Part shown: positions 1 to 13,835 of the stretch, in pieces | Position numbering within the stretch: position 1 is the stretch's first letter | Layout: each line of letters begins with the position of its first letter | DNA from: Serinus canaria | Taxonomy: Eukaryota; Chordata; Aves; Passeriformes; Fringillidae | Assembly (NCBI RefSeq): GCF_022539315.1 | Contig: NC_066316.1 | Span: 95,598,179-95,662,178 of the forward strand | Direction: 5' to 3' | Length of the DNA stretch: 64,000 bases | Notes under the pieces: generated by a model | Seen by the model: the letters and a program-made list of their open reading frames with translations, nothing else | What the model was told of the DNA's origin: nothing | Database searches by the model: none | Translations under genes and position numbers: made by a program

Positions 1-3000
1 ATGATTTTCTGGTGCTATTCCAGGAATAATATTTTTGTTAGTAAATTCCTTCCTCATCAACTCTTTATATTCTTTCTTTCTCTTTCTTGTTTTCCTTCAT
101 TGGGCCCAATCTGTCCTTTTAGATAAAGTTGAATTCCATATTTAATATAATATACATACTTGCTAAATATCATGCTCTGAATGTTCAATTATTTTATATG
201 AAGAACACAGTCACTTATTTCCTAAGCTAATTTGATCAGAGGTTCTAAATTAATAAGTAAATGGCATCAACACCACCCTGCCCATTATTCTCTCACATGA
301 GCCTTGTATCATCTAAACTAGTTTAACATTGTCACTGAAAAAAACTCCTCATGCTGTGGTGCTGAACTCACATTTCTTTTCAAGGGTCTGTCCTTAGATA
401 GCCAGCACACTGCACTGAGTGCCTGGACAGTAAGGGATGGATTACACAGATTCTGCTCCTAATGAACACATCCACCTCCATCTGTCTGTCTGCTTTCATT
501 TTGACTGAACGAGCAGGCCAAGATTACAAGAAGAACTGGAGCAATGAAAATAAGTCAGTGTTTTCCTAGAGTTTTCTTGCAAGCATGATAAGTACATTAG
601 TAAGTGGGAAGTGTCTGTCAGTCTGGTGACTTGTCAACAAAGATCATCCTTCCCAGTGCAGTTCTTTTCTTAAAACCCTTCATTAAGACCTCAGAAATGC
701 TCTGTTTCCTTCACAGGAGGAAGGAATGGGGAAGACTAAGGGAGTTGTCAACAAACTTTTGGAGGAATTTTTGAGAGAATGTTACTTTGAATTTGTAAAA
801 GAGGAATATTTTTTTCACAGAGGTCCTAATTTTGAGAACATTATTTGAGAATTGGCTTTGAGATCATGTTTGAAATTTCCTATCAGAGCAGAACGGATTA
901 AATACATTTAATGGATTAAATAGGCAAGTTGTGGAAACTGTGTACCTGAAAGGGACAGCTGTGTTCGGGCTCCTGATTGTTCACAATCTTTAACCTTCTA
1001 AAAATGATGGGTAGTGGGTAGCACATGAAAATATTTGTGCTAGAGATACCCATGCATATCATCCCACCAACCCAGTGCCATTTGGAAAGAGGGGAATGTT
1101 CCAAATGTTCAGGAAATTAATATAAATCCTGGCTAAAGTTCTGTTTCTTTTCTGCACTCAGGGAGAAAAGAGAACTGAGCAAATCAAAACCTCTGCTTCT
1201 GAAATTCTGTTGACTCTGGGAATTTTTTGCTGTAGTGTGAAATGTTTCTTCTGGAAAAGACTTACTCACAGTGATCTCAGGCTTATTTAAAAATCCTTCA
1301 AGGTAATGGAGACTAAGTGGCCCCTGATTTCTGAGCCTTTGAATTTGAAACCTTAGGGACAGAGAGATATTTAAAGAGAGGTTACAAAATGATGCTGTAA
1401 TATACAAGGCACTTGAAGCTGGAGAGCTTTCATATTAAAGTTTTCTCTGGTCTCAGAAGGGAGCTTGCTTTTAATATTTTTCTGATGCTTATCAAATAAC
1501 TGAGGTGAAATATTATTAAATACCTAAAAATACATGTTGGCTGCCTTCTTTTTTAAACTGTCTCTTTCAATGTTTGTTGCATCACTGTGGCTGGAAAATA
1601 AGAATCTTTGCAAATTGTCAACAATATCTTTCTTATTCCAGCTGTTTTCCAGAAAGTCTGATGATGTAGCTGATAATTAATGGTGTAACTTGTTCTATTG
1701 AGATTAATGACTTCAGAGAATTACAGGCTTTCCAATACCAAATTGTTTTCTGATGTAACTTGGAAAGGTGACTCTAAAACTAAAGGTGGTATACTGATCT
1801 GCACCACACAAGTGACTAACCAATATATTCTTATTTCATTCCACTTTTTAATATTGAAAATCTTGAGGTAAAAAAACTCTGCTGTGTTCATTTCTTCTGG
1901 AGGTTCACAGTGTTATCTCTTATGCTTCCTTAGAGGAATTTCAGAAAAAATATGTGACACAGAGCTGTCAAACATGAATGAAACATTCAGGTATTTGTCA
2001 TTGTGCCTGTATTGATCCACCCTTAGTCTGTCTGATACAATCTTCTTCACTACAGGCAAATCAGGGCAGCACAGAAGAGTCAAAAGGAGCTGAAAATGGA
2101 AGTTTCACTTCTTGTATTTTTAATTTTCCATGGATGTGCAGGGTAAATTGAAGAGATTCAAAATAAATAAGGCAAGCTAAATTATCATACAGAGTAAGTT
2201 GCCATATCAGTTGATGTAAATCAGTTTAACTTTGTGGTATTTATTTTCTTCAGGACTTTACCCAGAATGTATGAAAAAATAGGATGCCTAGATGTATGTT
2301 TACATGAAAGCTGTGCTGTTACCCAAAATCTGTATTTTGTACAAACAACAAGGAACAAAAGCCAACCCACTATCAGATGCAAATTGCATTTGAGAAAATC
2401 CTTCATAAATTTTTAAAATTCAAATTAAATGTTTCCTTAGAATTATTTTCCAAATCACAATGAATTAATCATCCTTGGGGCTTTTATTCCTTTTGAAACT
2501 AACAATTTTTAGTGCCAAATGAAGCAAATAACCTATTTATAATACGTATGGTAATAAAAGAAAATGTTGGTATAACAGAAATGAAAAACATTTAAATGAC
2601 TTGCCACAAAGAAAGATTTTAATATTTGTGATACCTGTACCTGAACACTGAGAGTTTAAAGAATCTTTCTGTTCTTATGCTACTTGTGCTAAGCTGAGGA
2701 ATCACTGAGGAATTCTGTTTAGGTCAGGTGGGAGAGACATTAACATGCAGGCATGTGCTCTGTAGTTTAAGTACCAGACAGAACAGGACAATTTTGTCTT
2801 TTAATACAGTCCAAAGTGCCTGTGTCTGCAGCTGTGGCTCTGCCTGGTTCAATTCTGTGAACTTCCACATGAAGTCTGCACTCAGGGCAGGAGATGTGGC
2901 TGGAGGCCTGACTCATTCACTGCTGCTGCTTTCTGTGACTCACCCCAGATGGCTTTTTTTAGTCCTCATGGTGTGAACCTCAGGTACTGAAACAGTCCCT

Positions 3001-6000
3001 GTGCTCCAGGATACCCTCCTATCTGCCATGGGCATTTTTAAGCACCACCAACAGTCTCAATTTATCTCCTTTGTCCCCACAATAGGATCACAGAGCGTGG
3101 TTGGAGATCTAGACATGGTGTTTGCTCACCACAGGAGAAGATAGGATTTGTAGTGATCCTGGACTTGGGACAGGTATCAATTGCCTGAAAGAGAAAAGTG
3201 GTCATGAGACACTTCAGTGTTCATGTTGCCTGTGAGATCTCATTCCCAGATGCACAGTAAAAGTAGCCTTCAGTTCAAGCATGGGAAAAATTCAAAGGCA
3301 GCAACTCTTACAAAGGAAATAGTTTTGCAACTCAGCTATTTCTTGTCTATGTCAGGTAGTGATGATTTTTGTTGCTACTAAGAGAGAACACCAGAAGCAT
3401 AATTTCCTTTTTGTTCAGACCAGTCAAAACAGAGAACTAAGGGGTAGATATTTCTGTCAAGGCTGTGATAGGAGGAGAGTTCATATGACAGCTTTCAATC
3501 ACTTAAATCATGCAGGTTTATGTAACAAAGAGTTAGCCTGAGGCCCTACAATTCTGAATAAAGGATAGGCATACAATATGGTCAGAAAGAACATGTCTTT
3601 TATTAATTCCTTGAAATTTTAACAAAAATCCAAAAATTTTTATTTTTTCTATTAGAAGCTCAATCCTTGCTCAGTAAAGCACCCCAAAGATCTTTAGTTT
3701 TTGCAAAAGTGAGTTCAATGCCTTCTCTCAGTTTTGGAGGAAAGCTCAAAAAATCAAGAGGATGCTGTCAGATTCACAAAAACACAGATATGTAGTAGCT
3801 TTTATTGCTTTTGAATGTCAGAAAATTTGTTTTTCTAGTCCATGTCATTGTCTTCTTGTATTCATGATCTGTGAAAGTTCAGGATAACAAATCTGGGCTC
3901 ATCAGGTGGTGATTGTTATTGTGCTGAAGTTCTGGCTGGATACTGCTAACCCTACTGCTAACCCTAAAAGTCCTGGCTGTTGGTTTTGCCTTTTCATGTC
4001 CCACACACTGCTGATCTCATGTCAATCATGCCTGCTCTCCTGTTGTTTTCCTTGTCCTGTATTCAGTAGTCCCTCACCTGTGCTTTCTTTCCTTTCTTTT
4101 CCTGCTAGTCCTGTACTTAGTAAACAAACATTCAATAATGTTTTAAAAAGGCTGAGTCCCTCTGGTCCCCCTTTTTCTACAAAGATAAAAATCTCAGGTT
4201 GTATTGCAAGATGCTGATGCCAGCCATGGTTTGGTTCACGTTATTAAATTGCAATTCTTTGTCTTCTCAATTTAAACTCTAAGGCTTAAATTAGTCTCAC
4301 CAAATGCTGATGTCTCTAGTGTAAATATTCAGCTCTGAGCTAGTTATCACAGCTTTCCTTTAGAGAGAATGCAGAAACAGGAAAGAGTAGAGTGTGATTC
4401 AAATAACTCTTACACAGAGACCAAAATAGACTAGAAATCATAGTTTAAATAATCCAGTTATTTTCAAATGACCATAAAGAGAGACAAGGATGTCTCTTGT
4501 CTTGAAATGAGTCTCAGAAATTTGATAAAAGTAGTCTACCTTTATTGGGCACTCTTATAGGTACCCAACAACATGCTGGGAAGAGTGAGGCTCTCCTCAA
4601 CAGGCTAGGTATTCTTCTTTATTTGATAATAATCACATGGGAGTTCTGTGTGCATCACAACTCCTCTTTGGTGTATTGATGCTTTGGTCACACTGCTCTC
4701 TCTTTCCAGGTTTGTCAGGATCCCATTGTTACTGCAATCTTTATCCTGGAATTAGTTTCTTTCTTTCCCTACTTGGCTCCAGCTTTTCTGAATGCTTGTC
4801 TTCACTTACAGCCTTGGTGCTTCGGCTGTCTTGTTGTGTGGTGTCAAGCTTCTCATCATGAAGTGATAAATTCAAATTCACTTGGAGTAGAAAACATTTA
4901 AAGAAGTGAGGCTGTGATATCCTAAGCTTTCCCTGAACCTCTCAGTTCAGATAACCATCGAGGAGTTGCACTGCTGCCTCTGGAGGCAGTGCTGTGCCCC
5001 TGCCAGGAAAGCTCACTTCTCTAGATATGTGGCAGTAAAATCCAAAAGGGAATTTCAGGGGACAGAGTAGAGTTTAACTGAGGAGAATTTACTGAAGATG
5101 GAGATAAGAGGTGTCTGATGACTGGGCAGGCAACTCTGAGCCCATTCATCTCCTGTGAGTCACCTGTTTCTCCTCAGATATATTTCATGCAGTGCCTTTC
5201 ACCAAGAAACAGTTCTCATGGTGTGGTACAAGGGCAAAGCATGCAAAACTGCAGGCACAGAAGAAGAAAATTTGATAAATATTAAAATAGTTTAGACTAA
5301 TTTATAATCTAGAAAATGATCACATATTATCTACTTGACATACCTACTCTACATGAAGCCTTCCTGTGGGTGAATACAGCTCTGAGAGACATGCATGTCT
5401 TAGCAGAATTTGGGTCTGCACCTTTAATATTTCAATATGTAATTATTAAAAGGGTATTCTGGCAACTTATAGCATTAAAAAGTAAGTTTCAATGCACAGG
5501 CTAATGATTATGAATGATAATAGGCTCTGCATGCTAAACAGCTGGCCTGGATTAGAATGTATGAACAAATTTTAATGCTAGAAGAGTTTAGCTCCTATTT
5601 TACAGCTTTTAAAATTTATTCTCCACAAAAAAAAAATCACAATTGTTTGTAATTGTTTTTTGTATGTGTGATTTATTTCACTTAACTACCAACATATTTT
5701 GCCTTAGGATAGCCTAGGAAATGAACTGAGTCATCTTGGTGAGTTTTTCCTGATGAAATACCTCAAAATAAATAATCTTTCTAACAGTTTTATGGCTTGC
5801 CATCTGTACTAAATAGTAGTCTATGAAAAAACACTTCAGGCTAAATGTAAAGGCGGCTTGGGAAGTAGAATCCTTAGCAATCTCAGAGCCTGAGAGCCAG
5901 CCTGAGAGCTGGGTAGAATTCATGGTGCTGTTAGGGATATAAATTCCTTGTACTGTGTGTGGGGAGGAGCAGGAAGCTTCAGACAGCTGGCAGAGAATTC

Positions 6001-8148
6001 AGGAGAGAGGGTCTGTCTGGTACTGAGGTTACACTTCAGGACTGCTGGGCATGTCTGTCATATGGGATTCAGAATTTGTAAATTACTCACTGAAGTGATG
6101 TATTTAGATGTGTGAAGATAGATCAGCATTTGTTTAAAAATAAGACAGGTTGTGGAAATTAAACATTCTTGTGATGGGGACCAACTTTTTCTCTAGGTGT
6201 CACTCAGGCCAAGGTGTTCAGGGACCTTTTGTGCAATGTGACATGTTCATGCATAACTCATAAAACGTGAAAATAATGGAACAAAGTCAAATGTTTGAAG
6301 GGATACATTCAAAAATCAGAAAATGCAAAGTTCCCATTAAGAGAGAAAATTGATTTCAGGCTATGACTAAAATGCAGTGTGATGAAGAAATTACGAGTTA
6401 TTAAAATAAAAGAGAATGGCTGGAAGCTTTAACAGTGGAGGATATAGTTAATGGCAAGAGATTTTAAAATTAAGATTTTAAGGTTTCATATGAGATAAGA
6501 TATTTTAATTCTGATAATACTAATCTGAAACATGTGAACACAAAACACTGTGTATTAGAGAAGTGATGGTGCTTGGACAATTCCAGAGAAGATAATTCTA
6601 GGAAATCTGGGAGAGAGAAACAAGGATGAAGGATCAGAGTAAGAAAGAATGAAAGAAAAATTGGTAAAGGGACACCTGTATGTAGCAATAAAAGGAAAGG
6701 GAAGTGGGAACTTGGAAAGCAGAACAAAACCAGCACAGGAAAGAGCTCAGTGAGAGTAAATGTCACTGCCTTCCAGCAAGGTGGAGCTTTAGGGGTTTTC
6801 CTGTTTGATCTTTTTTCTGAAGGGTCTCTAGGGCTCAGCGGCTACAGTGGGAGTACAGTGCCCCCATACCCCAGAAAACCTTTCCATTTTAATTCCCTAT
6901 GTTGTGTTTAAAGATAAGTGGACATAAAGGACTTAAAACACAGCTATATAATGGATGAATAAATTACTATTTTTTACCAGTAGAGGGGGGGAAAACACCC
7001 AAAAGAACATAAATTGTGTAATAGCACCTGGAAATTCTGAACACAAAAGGCTACACTGTGCTTGATATTGCAGAGCCAACAAGAAGCAGCTCTTGTCCAA
7101 AGGACATTGCTGTCCTGTGTGTACACTCAATGTGAATTCATTTGGGACTGCAAATTATGTGATTCCCATCAGTGATTGTCTGAGTTGTGTGTGCAGTATT
7201 AACACTCAGGCCTACAAATGCAAAATTTTAAATCAAAGTTTCATCTTCACAGAATGCAATGTAAGTACAGTGAAATGGTAAAGCAATAAAACCAGAAAAG
7301 ATTAAACTCTAGATCTTGCAAGCTGATTTATATCCAGTGTGCTAAATAACTGACATAAGAACAAAACTACTAGCATGCATTTTTCATGTACTAAAGCTAT
7401 CTCTTTAATGGCCTCTTAGAATATCCAGGATTTCTAGCCAGGCAGAAATGAAATGCTGTATTCATTTTGTTATTGATACTTGGAGGAGGAGGGAGGAATT
7501 TTAAACTATTTCCTGAATTTTTTTCTCAGTGATATCTGGGAAATGACATCTTTCCAATGCTTTTGATTTTATTGCATCTATCAGGGTTTCTTCTGTTAAA
7601 TTTAGAACTCAAAAGAATTGAATTTTTTTTTTAAATTAAATTTCCAATAATTTTGGATGGTAAGGGAGCTTTGACTATCTCCTATTTTTAGGCCAAGACA
7701 CTGTGGCCTTAATACTTTCTGTTAAAGACTCTTTTGTTGGCATAAAACATCAATCATAAGAGTTCATAAAGAGTTCATAAAAGATTATACAATTAAAAGA
7801 AAAAAAAAGTACAAGTTTCTCATGCCTTTAAGATCACATTCTGTTCCTAGTAATCATCATAACACTTTGTAAATTTTTCTTAGAACAGTTTATGGCAGAA
7901 AAATCATAAATTATTCTGCATATTAGAACTTTCAAAAATACCTCCTCCCCTGCTGTCTTATTTCAGCTTCTCCACCTTCCTGCAGAACCTACCAGCCTGT
8001 TTAATAATTATTTCCTACTAGCCCCAATTAAGATGTCTTTGCCAGACTACTTTGCCATCCCATTTAAGAAATACCACAATATAAATAGATGGGAATTTAG
8101 ATAGGCTTAAATACTTGCAAATCTAAAGAAATTAGATTCTTCTACGAA
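1..8148. other. Unique AT-rich non-coding sequence
   Basis: I see no gene and no recognisable transposable element here. Open frames are short, occur on both strands and carry no family signature. A GC-richer patch around 2820-2990 and a pyrimidine-rich patch around 4020-4130 stand out slightly, but neither looks like an exon. At 3951-3967 there is a pair of CTAACCCTA-type words resembling telomere hexamers, too few to be an interstitial telomere array. A CTCF-like word at 6977 is listed separately. Confidence 0.6.
6977..6990 (+). promoter_or_regulatory. Possible CTCF-binding core motif
   Basis: The word CCAGTAGAGGGGGG agrees with the vertebrate CTCF core (CCASYAGRKGGCRS) at 13 of 14 positions by my hand comparison; the mismatch is G for C at position 12. 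CTCF is an 11-zinc-finger protein that anchors chromatin loops. A short motif like this arises by chance in tens of kilobases, so binding is only a possibility. A second match in the same orientation lies at 48128. Confidence 0.25.
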
Positions 8149-8154
8149 GCTTCT
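8149..8154. repeat. Target-site duplication, left copy (GCTTCT)
   Basis: This 6-bp word is repeated exactly at 8543-8548, directly flanking the LTR. It marks the staggered cut made by retroviral integrase. Confidence 0.8.
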
Positions 8155-8542
8155 TGTGGTCTTGTCCACAAGGGTCCCAGGATGAGGGAAGAGATGAGAA
8201 AGTTGACTCCATGTATCAGAAGGCTTGATTTATTATTATATGATAGATAATATATTAAAACTATACTAAAAGAATAGAGGAAAGGATTTCACTAGAAGGC
8301 TAAGCTAAGAATAGAAAAGGAATCAAAGCAAAGTCTTGTCTCTCAGACCGAGACAGTCCGGCCAGGTGAACTGTGATTGGCCCATAATTGGAAACAGCCT
8401 GATGAGGCCAATCACAGATTTCCCCTGTTGCATTCCACAGCAGCAGATAAGAATTGTTTACAGTTTGTTCCTGAGGCCTCTCAGCGTCTCAGGAGGGGAA
8501 AAATCCTAAGGAAAGGATTTTTCATAAAACATGTTGGTGACA
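8155..8542 (-). mobile_element. Solo LTR of an endogenous retrovirus, copy 1
   Basis: This 388-bp block aligns end to end with 40523-40908 and with an abundant LTR family I recall from songbird genomes. Read on the minus strand it begins TGTCACC and ends CCACA, the expected TG...CA retroviral termini. It is flanked by perfect 6-bp TSDs (GCTTCT). A polyadenylation signal AATAAA lies on the minus strand at 8229-8234. CCAAT-type boxes occur in an inverted repeat at 8371-8382 and 8406-8417. No internal gag, pol or env lies beside it, so it is a solo LTR left by LTR-LTR recombination. A 6-bp TSD is typical of class II (ERVK or alpharetrovirus-like) integrases. The exact family name is not assigned. 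Confidence 0.88.
8371..8417. repeat. Inverted repeat with CCAAT boxes inside LTR copy 1
   Basis: CTGTGATTGGCC (8371-8382) is the exact reverse complement of GGCCAATCACAG (8406-8417), with a 23-nt spacer. Each arm carries a CCAAT box, on opposite strands. CCAAT boxes bind NF-Y in many promoters, so the pair probably belongs to the LTR U3 promoter. The second LTR copy keeps the same layout with one mismatch. Confidence 0.6.
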
Positions 8543-8548
8543 GCTTCT
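8543..8548. repeat. Target-site duplication, right copy (GCTTCT)
   Basis: Exact partner of 8149-8154, immediately outside the LTR end. Confidence 0.8.
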
Positions 8549-9539
8549 AAAGAAACTTCAGTGATAGAATATTGACAAAATATTTTCAGAAGCAGAAAGT
8601 GCCTGATGGCTCACTGCTTCTTGGTGTGCAATCAAAGGAAAGGTTCTGCTGTGTACTCCAGATTGTTTTTAGTCTAGCAGTCTCCCAAGCCTACCTTGCT
8701 TTTATCTCTTCCAGAACTGTTATAAAGTTGATTGAGTAGGTTGCATACTTTTGAATCACTGGACCTAAAGGACTCCTTCCTAGGGCATTCAGGACTAACT
8801 GAGGAAGTCTCATAAAAATCAGAAGTTACACTGGATTTGTATAAGACAGCTGATGCACTAGAAAGCCAGGAAATAGCAGATGTGTCCCCTATCATCAAAT
8901 GGAAAGAAGGAAGGGAGGAATGGGAAGAGCAACAGATCAACTACTGTAACTTCAACTTCCATACACAATCAAAGTTTCTGTAAACACCCAGAAAGAAATG
9001 AAGAAAATTAGCAGCAGTAAAAATTTGTGTAAAGCAAATGAATCCAAATTTCTGTATTAAGACAATAATGTTGGTTTTTTTTAACATCAGAGTAGCACTT
9101 ACTGTGTTAAAAGAGCAGGGAGCAGATTTCATAAATCAACATCTCTAAGGTTTCTGATACTAATCAACACAGCTGCTGTATGAATTTTAAAACCTAAATA
9201 ATTGAATTAAAATATTTTTACATATATCCCTTGTTTGGGAATAGATGTGAATGTGTGCATATTTGCTCAAGATTCTTCATGGCAGAAGAGCACAAATTTA
9301 CAAACGTCCTATTGGGAAATACACACTTCACCCTCTGAACAAATTTGACAAACTTATACACAAGATTCTTCTATATTTAACAGGATTGACAGAACAAAGG
9401 TCATCTCTGAGATAAACCATTCCTGCCTCCACTTCCTGTAACTGGTCTGGTTCTAAACCAGCATCTCCTCCTGGGCCCAGGGCTCTCTAAACTGTGACCA
9501 GTATTGTCAGTGAGGAGCTGCCCATCAATTAAGGAGAGG
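8549..9539. other. Unique non-coding sequence
   Basis: No gene or recognisable repeat is seen. The open frames at 8674-8940 and 8941-9132 (minus) show no family features and look like chance. Confidence 0.55.
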
Positions 9540-9780
9540 TGGAGGAGATGAGGAGCAGAGGGCTTAAACTGAAGCAAGAAGGATTTAAATCAGAAATCAG
9601 GAATAGCCCTTTGACAGCAGGGTTAGGTAAATGCTGCAAAATTTGCTTGGAAGAAACTATGAAGTTTTCACGCTTGGAGGTCTTTAAGAAAAGGCTTAAA
9701 GAGACAAAAGTCCCCCAGATATGAGACAGATACATCTGGTTTGGCCTTGGGACAGGTCATTAAATGTCTGTTAGGGCATT
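9540..9780 (+). mobile_element. CR1 LINE fragment, 3' region (+), old and diverged
   Basis: The text around 9567-9605 (TTAAACTGAAGCAAGAAGGATT and onward, described here by its first bases) follows the CR1 stretch just upstream of the 3' end, where a TTTAAACTGAAAGAG-like phrase leads into a TTAGATATTAGGAA-like phrase. The later GGAGGTCTTTAAGAAAAGGC matches the CR1 GGAAGTGTTCAAGGCCAGGC phrase. CR1 is the dominant non-LTR retrotransposon of birds and inserts 5'-truncated copies. This piece is highly diverged, and the terminal ATTCTATGA repeat is not recognisable. Boundaries are approximate. Confidence 0.65.
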
Positions 9781-12700
9781 TTTAGATGTTACTTCAGATA
9801 TTTTGATTCCTGAGTGTTTTGGTTCTTTTTCTGACAGCTTCTCCAGGTTGCAGTGTTTGAATGCAGCCAAACACATATACATCAATCAGAGGTAACGTGA
9901 CAGCCACTGAGAATATTGTGTAAACTGGAATTTGCATTTGAAGGAAAACTTCCTGTAATCACTCAGACACTGTGGCTGTAGTCTGCAGCTACATTAAATA
10001 GCACAATTCTGCCAATCATAAAAGTGCAATGCCATCCAAAAGCAGTAGGGATGCATGGCCATAACTGATGGCTGAGATTTGCTTATGGGTCCTTTGAATA
10101 TAGTTTCTGCTGGTGGATGGAAAAGAGAGAAAAAATTTAGTATTAATACAATGCCATATCCCATATGACCAAATTAATTTATTGAAAACAAAGTTCTCTA
10201 TGTTATGTGCCTCTGGAAACACATTAACTTCTTGTCCTAAGTTTGGAATTGGAACATATTATTTTAAATAGTCAGGTAAATTAAAAGCTATTTGGGTTAA
10301 AATTTCAGAGAAAATAATTGTGTGTATTTGCAACCTGGCTAGAATGTCCCCAGCTCTGTACAGAAAAATACAGTTGTCAACGCCAGTCTACTGGAACTGA
10401 GGGTCTTAAACCTTTCTAAGGCAATTTTTTTGTAACAGAAAAGTTTCTTTTGTCATATAATCACATATTTTGATTAGAAGAATCAAAGAAACATTTAGCT
10501 CCAGAGAAATAGTGGTGATTTTGGATAATACCAAATCCTAAGTTTGGACAGGGTTATTTCAGAATCCAAAGCAGGCACAGGGAAGATGAAAACCACTGGT
10601 GAAAGAATAATGTGGCTGCAAAGGTCAAATTAAAATGCATATTGAAATCCACAACCCTGTAACAGTCAGCAGAGTAAAGCAGCTTAGGACATTGCAGTCT
10701 AAAGTCACTTTGAATTTCTCACAAGCATTGATCATATATTTGATACCATTGGCATGAAAGCTGCTGCTGCTGTCAATTTATAACCCAGGATATATAAAAA
10801 AATTCTTTATGCTGATGAATTTGTTTAGCTGTATATTAAAATATTAATCTCTGATCAACTGCTTATCAGCTGAGAGTTCAGATAACATACAGTCTACTTT
10901 ATGTAATGCTGATTATATAGATATTTGTAATAGCTATACAATATTGAAATGCTGACAAAAATAGCTTTCAATTTACCTGACTCTCCTTGTCAGTCTGTGA
11001 AGGTGAATGCCTTTTTAACCAAACTAGTTCTGATCAAAACCAGACTGAGGTCAACTGTGGGACAGGAGATTGAATGGGTTATCACTAATGTCGATTGAGG
11101 GTGATTTGGTTCAGCTGCTGCTGCATTTCAAAGGAACAGTTGGGGAATGTACAACATCAAAGAGCAGGAAGAAGTTTTAGATGAAGCTATAGCTCTTATA
11201 AACTTGCTAATGTGATCATACTCCACGTTTTAGAAACAGAAGATACATATGTGTTAAAACACCATATACTAATGGCATTTTTGTTAAAAGGTCATTTCAG
11301 TATGACATGACTTGATGTCACTAGTGTTTGCCCAAGTAACCACTGAGTATGAGAAAAATTTTAATATTTGACCCCTAATACTGCTGGTGGCATGTTTATA
11401 ATTTAAATGATCCATAATGTAGAAACCCTCAGTTACCATTTCACTGTGCAGGTCAACATGCACTCTGAAGTGATGGCTTTTCCATATTGTGTATAGAAAT
11501 AAGATACTTTAGTTTGTATTTAGGCATGAAAACCATATATTGAAAATAATGAGCTAAGAATAACATGACATTATGAGAAATATATTTTCACTTCATTATA
11601 TTCAATTTCTTGTCTCACTGTATAGATAGAGTAGATGGTGATTTATAGGCTTGAAATTGTATTCAGAGGAAGTTTTGGTATATCCTTTTTTATAATGAAG
11701 GAAATAATACATTGAGAGAAAAATTATCTGGAACTGAGTCTCCTTTCTACTAAAACTATAAGTGAAAACCTGGTTTATTATTTATATTAATCATATTTTA
11801 ATTGGACAGAATAGAATTTTCCAAGTATATATAGAAAAATTTGAATTTAATGCCATTAGTTTCAATTATGATGCTTGTATTTTCCATTTTGCTTGAATTT
11901 CTTTTTTACAAATATTTTGTTGAAGTCAAGATAGATACAGGTCTTAATAATAAATGCTGTGCCTTTGAACTTCTGGGCAATGATTTTGATCTCAAACTTC
12001 TTTTTCTCCCAGTCACCAGCCATTCTTCTACTACCAGTTTATGCTATGCTTTGCAATAATATCTGAAATAAATTAGATCTTAAATTTGGATCTCTACTTA
12101 TTGTTATCTTATTTGTTAAAACATCAGTCATAAAAATCAGTCTTTGCTGCATCACATGTGAAAAGCTATGTTTAGGCTGTAGTCCTCTCCTTTTGTTTTG
12201 AGGATAGCACTTTTGATCCTTCCTTCTACTGCTTCTCCCATCCCAGTGCAGTCTTCTTGAAGCTGATGACATCTTCTAAATGAAGTAAATCTTATTTCAC
12301 CTAGTTAAGATTCTCTTCAACTAAGCCAAGCTGTAATGATGTACTTTACTCTCCAAATGAAGCACATGGAAGTAAAACTACACTGCTGTCTAAATAAGAC
12401 TTTGGTGCTCAACTCACTACTTGTTTCTTCCTGAAAATTTGACAATTGGTTGCAGTACATTCAGTCTGCCAGATTCTGCCAGTTCTGAAACCATCTATTA
12501 AAATGGAAGAATAAAGAAGTATTTTCTCTATAGCTTTCTAGTTGGTAAAGCAGAGCCCTTCTCACAGCACTGTGAGGCTCACTTCCATGAACCTGAATGG
12601 AGTCAAGAAGGAAGACATTCTTCATGCATCCTTGTTTAGCTTCTCACTTGATAGAAAGAGAAGGATTTGCAGTCTCAGTCTCTTTCTCTGAACCCCATAA

Positions 12701-13809
12701 TTTGTCTCCAGAATTAGAACTATCCTGCTGTTTTGCTTTTTTTTCTTCTCAGAAGTGAACCTTCCAATTATGGACAGCTGAAGTCCTAGACTTTCTGCAG
12801 TTTCTCTTTAATATGCTGAGGTTAGGTTGCCCCAGAGTGATATAAACCATGTAACTCGTCTCACTATTCTTGATTACTAACCCTCTGTGTATTGTGAAAA
12901 AAAGCCAAACAAAAACCCAATACAACTACAGCTTCCAAACTCATGAGTAAATAATGAATACCCATTTCTCTAGTCCCTCAACGCAGCTTCTTATGCTTTT
13001 TGATCGGGCTTATCCTCTAAGATAGTTCTTAAGATTATTTTTCTCAATAATAGTTCTTATTTTAAAACACCTCGTTTAGTTTCTTATGTTGTTCCTGTAG
13101 TTTTTAAAATCAAGAGAATTGAGTTCCTATTTAATCTCCTTTAAAGCTATTTAACTTTTATAGATATAATATAAAGGTTCACCATTTTCCTAGAAAACTT
13201 CTGATAATATTTATTGTTGCATATTATGTGGTCCTGCAGCTTTGTCTACTTTAAGTACATCTAATATTTATACAGACAATTCTTTTCTATGTATACTTCT
13301 GTTCCAATAACCCAAAGGATACTGATTCCTGATTTGTTCACGACCAACTCCTTCATCTGTAAAGACATGGACAAAACAGTTGTGCAAAAATACTGTGAAA
13401 CAGCACTGATACAAACTATACACTGCTTCTTAGCTTCTTAGTGTAGTACAAAACTTTTGGTTTTAGTCCTTTGAATAGATATTACTGTAAATTAGTTAAA
13501 ATTAAGAATTATGACATGGAATCATCCACTCCTCAAGCTCCATTTTTGTATCTGTTTACCTATTTAGTTGTCATGAAAGTTGCCAGCCTTGTCCTGAAGG
13601 TTGTAGGGAATGCAAGGCAGATTTACAAAGACAGCTGGCTGTGTCTGAGCTGCAGATCATGAGCAGCTATCTTAGTCTGACCTTTCACTTTTCCTTAATA
13701 TTTCCCTTCATCTTGGGAAAATCTTTGCACATTATTTGTTTAAGCTTTGAGCATGCCAACCACATTCCTTCTAGGGAGCAGCAACTGTATTTTACCCTAT
13801 AATTTCCAT

Positions 13810-13835
13810 ATAACAGATGTTATAACATCTGTTAT
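13810..13835. repeat. Perfect 26-bp palindrome
   Basis: The arm ATAACAGATGTTA is followed with no spacer by its exact reverse complement. It could extrude a short cruciform or form a hairpin if transcribed. Each arm contains CAGATG, an E-box (CANNTG), so it might equally be a dimeric transcription-factor site. No function is shown. Confidence 0.7.

Noticed and set aside
3945..3970. Telomere-like CTAACCCTA words
   Set aside because: Only two separated near-matches occur, too few for an interstitial telomere array.
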